A program made the translations under genes and the position numbers. The notes under the pieces were generated by a model. The model was given only the letters and a program-made list of their open reading frames with translations, made no database searches and was not told where the DNA came from. A stretch of 64,000 nt of DNA from Pedobacter kyungheensis (lineage in GTDB: Bacteria; Bacteroidota; Bacteroidia; Sphingobacteriales; Sphingobacteriaceae). Positions 44,595 through 53,200 of this stretch are shown piece after piece; positions within the stretch are counted from its first letter, which is position 1; each line of letters opens with the position of its first letter. Where the stretch lies: positions 207,731-271,730 of the forward strand of contig NZ_JSYN01000006.1 in assembly GCF_000812965.1 (NCBI RefSeq). Direction: 5' to 3'.

Positions 44595-45010
44595 TAATCG
44601 GCTACTATTTCCTTCAGGTTCTTGTCCTGGTCTATCTGCCATACATTGTAAGTACCATCGCCATCAAAATCGGCAACAGCGGTAGCTTTGGCTGTAAAGG
44701 TATTGTTGGTAGCAGCCGTAATTTCGATTTTATAGTTGGCTTTGCCATCTTTAGCATCTGAAGTTAACTTCTCCTGAATAAACCCGATTTCCAACAAATC
44801 TGTTGAATATTTAGAATGTTCGTAAAAGTAAGTCTGCTCTAGCTTGGCCACATGCTCCAGCTGCATTTTAGCCTCTGTTGTTTTGGCTTTGGTAATGAGT
44901 GGCATGAGGTTAGGCAATGCCAGCAAGATTAATATGCCAATAATGGCCAGTACAATCAGGATTTCGGTTAGGGTATAAGCGTTAAACTTTTTAGACGTAT
45001 TAATTTTCAT
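44594..45010 (-). CDS. GspG-like type II pseudopilin
   Basis: This 138-residue protein has a type IV prepilin leader: a short basic start (MKINTSKKFNA), predicted cleavage Ala11/Tyr12, and the hydrophobic TLTEILIVLAIIGILILLAL with Glu at position +5. The GspG-like part continues PNLMPLITKAKTTEAKMQLE. A long-known C-terminal feature, the Ca-binding-like DFDGDGTYNVW, is present. The cleavage site has Ala/Tyr where most prepilins have Gly/Phe. It is the first gene of the operon and starts about 85 bp from the triple TGA element. Confidence 0.88.
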   Translation of the reverse strand: MKINTSKKFNAYTLTEILIVLAIIGILILLALPNLMPLITKAKTTEAKMQLEHVAKLEQTYFYEHSKYSTDLLEIGFIQEKLTSDAKDGKANYKIEITAATNNTFTAKATAVADFDGDGTYNVWQIDQDKNLKEIVAD

Positions 45011-45094
45011 TTTGCGTTAATTTATTTGCCCTGCTTAGCTTTAATAAGACGAGCGTGTAAATTGCAAAGAAATAAATAATTTTCCCAATATTTT

Positions 45095-45145
45095 TGACGA
45101 ACAATATAAATTGAGTGATATTCTTGCCTTTTGGAGTGACGAACG
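45095..45145 (-). promoter_or_regulatory. Triple 21-bp TGA element, copy 2 (secretion operon)
   Basis: Boxes begin at 45095 (TGACGAACA), 45116 (TGATATTC) and 45137 (TGACGAACG), again exactly 21 bp apart. The near edge is 85 bp upstream of the pseudopilin start. The linking sequence differs from copies 1 and 3, so the boxes themselves appear conserved rather than the whole block. Confidence 0.8.
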
Positions 45146-45261
45146 TAAATCAGGATTTTAATTTAGATTGATAATTAAAGCACTTTTAAGTGGAACTATT
45201 TTGAAATTCGATAAAGAAATCAGCCTGGATTCATAAAATTATTAGCTGTTCGATATGCAAA

Positions 45262-45297
45262 ATAGTTTAGCCTAGCATTTCTGCTAAGCTAAACTAT
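45262..45297 (-). terminator. Terminator of RHS operon 2
   Basis: A 16-bp stem with one mismatch (ATAGTTTAGCCTAGCA / TGCTAAGCTAAACTAT) and a 4-nt loop is followed by TTTTGC in the minus sense. It separates RHS operon 2 from the secretion operon. Confidence 0.75.
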
Positions 45298-45333
45298 ATA
45301 ACATGAAATTTGTGCTCTAATTCATAAAATCAA

Positions 45334-45600
45334 CTAGCCTGCATTAAATTTAGCAGAAATTTCATCCTCAACTTTTGTTATTTCAATGGTTTTGAGCTCA
45401 TCCGGATTTACAGGATATTTTTTCATCCTTACATACTCAACAAAATCGTTGTCTAAATACATATTTTGAGAGATAATATGAAAGATATGCATGCCAAACC
45501 CAGGAACCATCTGCAAAATAGCTATCAGGTGCAATTAGTGCTTTAGTTTCAATATCCACGAAGTACGCCCATCGAGGCGAATGCCATAACACCGTCTTTT
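45334..45600 (-). pseudogene. Probable frameshifted small gene downstream of the immunity gene
   Basis: One minus-strand frame (about 45600-45485) reads WHSPRWAYFVDIETKALIAP and DSYFADGSWVWHAYLS. A second frame continues smoothly with IISQNMYLDNDFVEYVRMKK to a stop at 45334. A single-base shift near 45480 would join them into one soluble polypeptide of about 85 residues. The start is not clear. It may be a decayed second immunity gene. The joint is my inference. Confidence 0.35.
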
Positions 45601-45627
45601 AGGTAATTTTTTAAAATATATGATATA

Positions 45628-46008
45628 TTAACCATTTTCATATAATAATAAAATTGTATTCCATAATGCATTCATAGTCTGTATATCTTTAACCCAGATA
45701 TTATTATTATCACTAATCTCTAAAAATTCATAATTATAGTGTTTACCATTTTTGAGCGCATTAATAGTTAGAAAACTTAAAAGATCTTTAAAGGGAATTT
45801 CCTTTTCAATACCGTCTGTTAAGTAATATGCAGATTTAGCACCCAATATAGTGTATATACCATCATATCTTTGAATACCCACAAATACCTTGATATTACG
45901 ACGATTGAATTTTTCAATAATTTCATCACCCTCCGTTCTAAAACATGTATCAGCTAATTCTTCGAGTTTGTTGCGTTTGATCCTAGCTTTAATATTTATA
46001 TTTTTCAT
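45628..46008 (-). CDS. Candidate immunity protein of the 1405-aa RHS toxin
   Basis: This 126-residue soluble protein has no membrane segment or signal. Its ATG overlaps the toxin TGA as ATGA (46005-46008), the usual toxin/immunity coupling. The sequence is alpha/beta and lysine- and asparagine-rich (IKVFVGIQRYDGIYTILGAK). The absence of a membrane helix, in contrast to the cassettes, suggests that this toxin acts in the cytoplasm. No family is recognised. Confidence 0.7.
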   Translation of the reverse strand: MKNINIKARIKRNKLEELADTCFRTEGDEIIEKFNRRNIKVFVGIQRYDGIYTILGAKSAYYLTDGIEKEIPFKDLLSFLTINALKNGKHYNYEFLEISDNNNIWVKDIQTMNALWNTILLLYENG

Positions 46009-49000
46009 TTCAGTCCTTTACTTAAAATAAACAAATTGTCTGGGTTATTTGTACCAGTAACTTTAAAACCAATAAAAGTGTTACCAGTTTCATAGGCTTT
46101 TAATAATCTTTCTGTTATTCCTGAGTTAATAATCGGACCTGAGTTTACCTCGATTGCCTTTGCACCATTTGTTTTTAATGCATTAAATACGATTGTTAAA
46201 TCGCTGGGTTTCGCAGATGTCATGTATGTAATTGGTACATTGGCCACACCATTATTAATAGCTACTTCCTCAACAAAAAAGCCTAAATTATGAGCTGCCG
46301 TAGTTTCTAGCTTAGAGAAGGCGACTCCACCAGCCGGTACATTTACCGCTTTAGCAGCTCCGACCTCAGCAAAAGCTGCAGGAGTGCTTAATACATTTAC
46401 CAACGCTTTAGCTTTGGCTCCCACTTGGCCCTGCGCACCATGCATTTCCAAAAGAGAAAATCCACGCATATCTCTAACGTCGTTTGGACCATTAGCCAGC
46501 ATTGAAGCAAATATAAAGAACTCATTCATGAGTCCATATGTCGCTTTTGAAATAAATGCTCCCTGAGTATCAAACTTCTGATAATCCTTATTCCAATTAT
46601 CCCATCTTTCTGCCCAATTAGGTTTATAAGTTGTTATCGAACCATTATCTACCTTTTTTCTTCCATATATTGTTATATCTTTTAGTTGAACACCTTTTAT
46701 TCCATCTTGAAGTGGTTTGTGTTTAGGACATTTTTCGCAGCCTCCATCCGGATCTACTGTTGTTACTGGATTGTTGCCCATAGCTAAATACGGAGAATGG
46801 TGTTCTTCATATGGATCGGTACTCATCCACCTACCGATCTGGGCATCATACATTCTAAAATCAAAATTGTTCCAGCCCGTTTCGTTATCGATTTCTGCAT
46901 ATTGTCCCTGATAACCGTAACGGTAATTACCGGCAGATAGTGATAATGGAGAACCGAAAGGATAATAATCAGATGAAAAAATAACATCAGCCTGACCACT
47001 TACAGTCTTGTTCCTGGTTATCAATTCTCTCACATTACCGAGATTATCTGTCAGCTCATACTGATAGTTTTGATTTACCTTATTAAAAACACCAATACGA
47101 CTGTTTGCATATAGCATTATCTCTTTTTGGACTTGAGAAGAACCGTTATTATCATATACAGCTAATACATTACCACTCGAATCGTAAATATAATATGTTG
47201 TAATGTTTTGGGTATGATCTGTTTTAACTACCCGGTTCCCTGCTTCATCATAAGCGAAACTTAATCTTTTTTGAGTTCTATTTACGTCACTATAAATTGC
47301 CTCAACTTTTCCACTTGAAGTATATGTAACAAAAAAAGCTTGTCCGTTAATTCTTTGTTGGGCAACCATTTGTCCTAAGTCATTATAGGTATAGTCTGCA
47401 TAATTATCTACCTTCTGAAGTTGATTAGAGTTAATCTTATACTGATAATTGAAATTAATCTGACTTCCTGCTTGATTAGTTCTGACTAAATTCTGAATAT
47501 TTCCGTTTGCATCGTAATTTAATCCGTATTCCCTATTGGCATTAATTTGTTCAACAAAGGTATTATTAGAAAAATTCGGGGCACCAAATTTGTTGTTGCT
47601 AAATTGACTACGATCATTATATTCGTAAGTAAACATCTTAGGCTCATTAATTGAGTTGCCGTACAGTGAAACAACCGCACTTGGCTTTAGGCTTTTCCAA
47701 GTTTGAGCAGCTATGTTACCACTGTACCATGTTTTACTGCTATTTAGAGCTATATTGTTGATTCCAGATCCACTTCTATTGTAATCCCCATTATAATAAT
47801 CTAGTGTCATAGCAAAAACATCAGGCGCAAAACTATTTTGTATACCATCCTTGCCGGGATCTGCTTCAGCATTTGGATTATTGATGCTTTTTAACATTCC
47901 ATCAACAGTATAAGTATAATCAATCCCCTGCAGTTCATCAGCTAATTCTATTCTTTTTACAGGACCATGTAAATAATAGTAATATCTTGCCTGTAAAAGC
48001 TTGGTAGCTCCATCTATACTTGTGTACACATTTTCTAAACGACCATCACTATCATATTCATAATAATGTATAAACCTTTCTAGTGGGTTATTTTTTTGAA
48101 AATCGACAGTTTCTACATTGCCCTTTGAATTATATGTATAATCTATAGTTTTTGCAGGTAACCCATTAATCTTTTTGATGATCCATTTTACTTTTCCAAA
48201 TTGATTATAGTTAAACCAAGTTTTTGAATTGGAATTTTCTATCCAGCTTACAGATGTTCGTAAGAAAGTGGGATCCTGACTATAATCAACGAGGCCATGA
48301 GACTGATCAGAAATATCATAGTGTATTAAAATCTGGTCTTTTTTCACTCCCCCGATCAAGCCCCCGTTTTCAGAAATATTTTCTATTAATTCATCATTAT
48401 CTTTTACTGAAGCAAAACTAATATTGGCTGAATAATATTCTCCTGATTCTATGGGTTTACTCAATCGATCAAAATTCGTATAAGAAAATCTACCAGTCTT
48501 TAACTGTTCTGTATTCTGGCTAAATCTAAGTTGCCCATCCTTCCTGTATATAAATTCCGTTCTCCCGCCATCCACAGTCGTTTTAGCTACTAAATTTCCG
48601 TTAATATTATATTCACTAACATCAGAATATGGAACATTTTCCCATTTAGGATATGCATTTAAACCATTCGCAAGCAATAATTTAACACCTTCAGGCGCAA
48701 TATTCCCAACGACCTGTCCTAATTGATTATAAAATGTGAAACTTACGTCAGAAACTTTATTAGTATAAGAAATGTTAACATCCCCATTTAGTGCCCTTAC
48801 TTTATAATAACCTTTGGGTAAAAATCCCGCTGTTACCTGACCCTCTGTATTCATATCATAGAGTTCGTAATTACCTGTGATACTCACATTACCAGCCTGG
48901 AAGAGTTGAAAATAATGAATACTGCTTAACTCACTTTCTGCAATTTTGCCTGGGCAGTCGCTGCATCCATCATTATGCGAAACCGTAAACGGATTAATGG

Positions 49001-50222
49001 ATTTTATGGTATACTCACCTCCGTTTAACGTTAAGGGGTGAACATATTCATTGCCAATACCGTCAAACACTAATGTACCATTCCTGTATATTTTAACATT
49101 ATACTTAGAATTTACACCAAAAGAATTTGGTCCACCACCAAATCCTCCTGCATTGGGATTATTCCCCCCCATAATCAAACTTGCCGTTGTTAACGTAAAT
49201 TTGTACTCTGGTTCAATATTTTTTATTATAGCAGTATTATTAATAGTTAGTACTCCGTTATCATCTGCCCTTGCATACATTAATAATTTTCCGGACAGAT
49301 CCGAAACCTGCATCCCAATATTGCCATTTTGATCGATCGAAAAACTCTGATTAGCTTTTGATTTTAATGAATTTTCATTACCTATTACTGCCTCAGAAAA
49401 ATATTTAGCCCGAACAGAAGAATAAAAGTCGAGTTCATTTAGTACTGGAAAGCTAGCATTTGAAATTTCATGACCTTTTCCCATTCTAAGTTCATCCCCG
49501 ATACCTGCACTATTTTTGACCGAATTCGATCCATCATTATAATAAGCCGACCGCGAATACGGAAAAGAGGTAGTTGGCACATAAGCCTCAAAGGTGTTAT
49601 TGTTGCTGTAGTACCAACCTAAAGACCCGATGGTGCCTTGCCCCAGTGGATCAGGAGCATTTGTTTTTACCCCATCAAAATTAGTATAGTTGTATTTACT
49701 ACCAGATGCATTGCTTACGAAATCTGGCCTGTAACTAAAACCTGCATTATTAATGGGTGCGGCCAGCGTGGAGATTACTGCCCGCCCCTGAAAATCGTAA
49801 AGGGACTGGCTGGCCAAAACGTGTCCTGTACTTATACTTTTAACCTGACTTTGAAGTGGAGTACCTCTATCATCATAAAAACTCTTGTTTTCTGCGATAA
49901 CATTGCCATCTTCATCATAAGTTTTAGTAGAAGTCCAATTCATATCCAAATTTAATGCAGGATTATTTGGAGCAGGAATAACAGTTGGTGTATTTCCAAT
50001 AAATACCCTAACGGTAGCCCCCTCTTTAAGATGGACACCATCGCCCAATACAACGGCAGTGGAACTGGAAATTTTTACATTTTTTCCCGGTTCAACAATA
50101 TAAGAAGTTGCCGGACTTGTTGGCAAAACTAATGTTGATGTCTGGTGAATATCCTGTGCTGCCAATTGATTAAAATTGACAACACATATAAAAGCTAAGA
50201 GCAATAATTTAATTTCCTTCAT
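46005..50222 (-). CDS. RHS-repeat toxin with C-terminal tip
   Basis: This 1405-residue protein has a signal peptide (MKEIKLLLLAFICVVNFNQLAAQ), a long N-terminal beta-rich part (about 25-480), YD repeats, and the RHS core ending with DFRMYDAQIGRWMSTDPYEE (about 1130-1150). The tip (about 1170-1405) starts with a linker (TVDPDGGCEKCPKHKP) and contains an Ala-rich hydrophobic segment. Its last domain, about 110 residues, carries NLGFFVEEVAINNGVANVPI and ends LFILSKGLK. I do not recognise the toxin family. The core differs from the cassette-type core, so this belongs to a second RHS type. It lies 6 bp after the SpvB-like gene. Confidence 0.9.
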   Translation of the reverse strand: MKEIKLLLLAFICVVNFNQLAAQDIHQTSTLVLPTSPATSYIVEPGKNVKISSSTAVVLGDGVHLKEGATVRVFIGNTPTVIPAPNNPALNLDMNWTSTKTYDEDGNVIAENKSFYDDRGTPLQSQVKSISTGHVLASQSLYDFQGRAVISTLAAPINNAGFSYRPDFVSNASGSKYNYTNFDGVKTNAPDPLGQGTIGSLGWYYSNNNTFEAYVPTTSFPYSRSAYYNDGSNSVKNSAGIGDELRMGKGHEISNASFPVLNELDFYSSVRAKYFSEAVIGNENSLKSKANQSFSIDQNGNIGMQVSDLSGKLLMYARADDNGVLTINNTAIIKNIEPEYKFTLTTASLIMGGNNPNAGGFGGGPNSFGVNSKYNVKIYRNGTLVFDGIGNEYVHPLTLNGGEYTIKSINPFTVSHNDGCSDCPGKIAESELSSIHYFQLFQAGNVSITGNYELYDMNTEGQVTAGFLPKGYYKVRALNGDVNISYTNKVSDVSFTFYNQLGQVVGNIAPEGVKLLLANGLNAYPKWENVPYSDVSEYNINGNLVAKTTVDGGRTEFIYRKDGQLRFSQNTEQLKTGRFSYTNFDRLSKPIESGEYYSANISFASVKDNDELIENISENGGLIGGVKKDQILIHYDISDQSHGLVDYSQDPTFLRTSVSWIENSNSKTWFNYNQFGKVKWIIKKINGLPAKTIDYTYNSKGNVETVDFQKNNPLERFIHYYEYDSDGRLENVYTSIDGATKLLQARYYYYLHGPVKRIELADELQGIDYTYTVDGMLKSINNPNAEADPGKDGIQNSFAPDVFAMTLDYYNGDYNRSGSGINNIALNSSKTWYSGNIAAQTWKSLKPSAVVSLYGNSINEPKMFTYEYNDRSQFSNNKFGAPNFSNNTFVEQINANREYGLNYDANGNIQNLVRTNQAGSQINFNYQYKINSNQLQKVDNYADYTYNDLGQMVAQQRINGQAFFVTYTSSGKVEAIYSDVNRTQKRLSFAYDEAGNRVVKTDHTQNITTYYIYDSSGNVLAVYDNNGSSQVQKEIMLYANSRIGVFNKVNQNYQYELTDNLGNVRELITRNKTVSGQADVIFSSDYYPFGSPLSLSAGNYRYGYQGQYAEIDNETGWNNFDFRMYDAQIGRWMSTDPYEEHHSPYLAMGNNPVTTVDPDGGCEKCPKHKPLQDGIKGVQLKDITIYGRKKVDNGSITTYKPNWAERWDNWNKDYQKFDTQGAFISKATYGLMNEFFIFASMLANGPNDVRDMRGFSLLEMHGAQGQVGAKAKALVNVLSTPAAFAEVGAAKAVNVPAGGVAFSKLETTAAHNLGFFVEEVAINNGVANVPITYMTSAKPSDLTIVFNALKTNGAKAIEVNSGPIINSGITERLLKAYETGNTFIGFKVTGTNNPDNLFILSKGLK

Positions 50223-50228
50223 AATATA

Positions 50229-53200
50229 TTAATTAACAACAACATAACCATTTCCTGACATTAATACTACCGAGCGGCTTGTACAGCTTGGCCCGTCACC
50301 TGGTGGTGTCATTTCTACACGCTGAGTGGATGCTGATTTTGCTGACTTTTGCGAATCGCTGGATCTTTCTATAGCCACATCTCCACATTGATAAGTAATA
50401 TAATCGGCCAATATAAAATTGCTTACACCGGCATTTGTGTAGGCAGAATATTGATATTCCCTGTGCTGGTTTCCGGTACCAGATGAGATATCTTCGTTTA
50501 ACTGATAGCTTACTGTTAAAGGATTAGCAATATTTACAGGTGATGTGCATGCCGCATCTGAGAAAAAACGAACCGTAAAAGCACCCTGTGTATATGATGG
50601 GTAGTAGGTATAATTAGGTTCTAATCTGGCATAAACAACCGGTATACAATAATTTACAAAATTACCCTTTACCCATTTGATCTGGTTATAGGTTTGGCTG
50701 GTGGGGTTGTTATCTTTTTGCTCAATTTCCTCATAGCCGGTATAGGTGCCATTTAGCAGCTCGCACCTTTTATTTCCTGTGTTAAGCCAAGATGCCCGGT
50801 TCATTTTACCAAAATTATATGCATATTCTTTTATCAATGGCGTAGTTGCTTTTCCAAGTACCTCCTTATAAGTTTTAGCAAGTCTTCCGGCATTGTCGTA
50901 TTCAAACTTTACAAACAGGTTGTTATTATCCAATATGTGACTGAGTTCGCCAAACTGATTGTAGACATAGGCTGTAGTTATCCCATCGTAAGGATGGAAT
51001 CTAAAATCATCGGCGTAAATAGCAGATGCTCCGATATTTTTAACGCCTACATTGATTGTTCCGTTATTGATTGCACTAGCCGGAACTGTCATTTCTAAAA
51101 GGTACCAGCCAGCAGCTTGTTTTTGAAATGTTGGGCTGTTATAAGCCTCTGCCCCGTTATCTACCTGATAAAACAATCTTGCGCCAGAAATATCTCCACC
51201 TTCTGGTTTTACCCAGGCAGAAATCAAGTAATTTCTGCGGTTGGGATCGAGATCCGCTGACGATACAGCATAAGTAAATCCTTTTCCTCCACTACTAAGA
51301 TATAAACTTTTCGAACCAGTGTGAGCTGTTGCAGTTGTTACAATGCCATTACCAGCTTTTATACGGCCACCAAAAATGGTTTCGCCACTTTTAACAAGTT
51401 CATCTTCAGCACCAGAATAACCGATTTCTGCGTATCTGGCCATCCCACCGCTCAAGATGACTTTTGAATTGTTGTAACCCATTTTAGTTGCGGTATATTT
51501 TTTGTTTATGTCAGTTGCTTCCAAGGCATGAGAAAACACATCATAAAGTTTGATTTCTGAAGTCTGCTTCCAATTCGGGTTATTGGCACCGCCAGAAAAA
51601 TAGTCCTGAAACGAATCCATGGCGGTAATATTGTTTGGCGAACTTCCTGCAGGCATCCAAGTATAATTTGCTTTCTTTCTCCATATTTTATCCTGACCTT
51701 CAGTATTTCTATCACCAAAAGGATCAAGTACGGGTACGTCAATCCCCCATGTTTGTACACTTGCCGATAACAGTCCAACTGGTTGATTGTTGATATCTAC
51801 TTTATACGTTTTACTTACCGCCTGTTGTGCAAGCATATTTTTTCTTTCTCCATTAGTCCCCTCGTTAACCCTGAGGCCCATTGCTGGATAAAATCGGTAA
51901 GCAGGTATGGTTTCATTTACAAATCTATTACCATAACTATCGGTAGTTAGTATTTTTGATATCAAACCATTATAGAAGTCATAGGCTAGATTTTGTTGTT
52001 CAACTTTGACCCCGTTTTTATAATCGATCTGTGTAGTACCCGTTTGGATACTTGGATAAAAATCTCTACCTGACATTATTGTTTTATACATCGGCGTTCC
52101 ATTCTCCATAATGGTCCGAGCATCACCATAGCGCTCCTGAATAACCCCTTGATAGTTGTATGGTTGCAAGAGATTTTCGTAGTTATCTACCTGAACTGAA
52201 AAAGATTTATCGGCAATCGGATCGTGTAAATAATGATTTATCGTTTCTGTAAGCTTATTACCTTTATCATCATAGGTTACCGTACGTTTTAGATTACCGA
52301 TCCTGCTTGTATAATCCTTAATCGCCATATTGATCAACCTGGTATTTGAACTCTCAGCGTAATTGTATTCATTTTTACCAATCATGCCAGAAGAGAATAC
52401 TTCATATTCGTACATGGTTTTACCATTCCTCTGCGCTATAAGTCCATCTGGGGCAATATCTTCATCCTGAACAGTAACATACTTGTACATTACTCCGGGT
52501 GCAGGCAACTCCCTTGAAATACTAAGCAGGTAGTTCATATCTTTATACAACTCTCTTCTGTAGTTTTTAATATAAGTTTCTATGGTATTCCCATTGGGAT
52601 AGGTAATAGTTCCAGTAACATTTGTTGGCGTAATTGCCCATGCAATTTCATCTGCATCAAAAATTGTCGGTTCATAAGCCGTACTTCCTGATGAGATATT
52701 ATTAGATCCAGTGATTGATGGAAGGTTATAGCTATATTTTGTTTTTCTTGTATATCCATCAAGACCATTAACCGATATATCCTTTACCCTAATGCCGCCG
52801 CCATAAAAATGATCTGCATTTCTAGTGGTTAAGTTCCCTGTTGCAATGTACGATACCATATAAGTTCCAACTGCATTGATTGCATTTTTTAGGTTATCTT
52901 CCACTTTGATGGTAACCTGATTTCCGATAATAGATTGGACAATTGGCGCAGCATAATTTATGGTATTTATTACTTCATTATCCATTGCAGTTCCACCAAA
53001 GTTATTTCCACCTACTTTCGTCTTCATCAAAATGAAGTTCACCTTTTTGTCAACGCTGAGGATTTCGTTTAGATCTACACCGGTATTCAGCAACTTAAAC
53101 CTGAACAGGTTTGGCGAACCGGCATTTTCAAAATCTCTGATGATATATGACTTATTCCTATTCAGCACGACATTACTATATTCATCACCATCGTAATTAA

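Larger units (their letters stand above)
45011..45333. other. Promoter region of the secretion operon and end of RHS operon 2
   Basis: About 320 bp contain the triple TGA element at 45095-45145 and a terminator at 45262-45297. The rest is AT-rich and contains no gene I can support. Confidence 0.6.

Noticed and set aside
38969..45010. A full type II secretion system or type IV pilus
   Set aside because: GspF/PilC, GspC and minor pseudopilins are missing here, and no PilT is present, so only a partial, type II-like set can be claimed.
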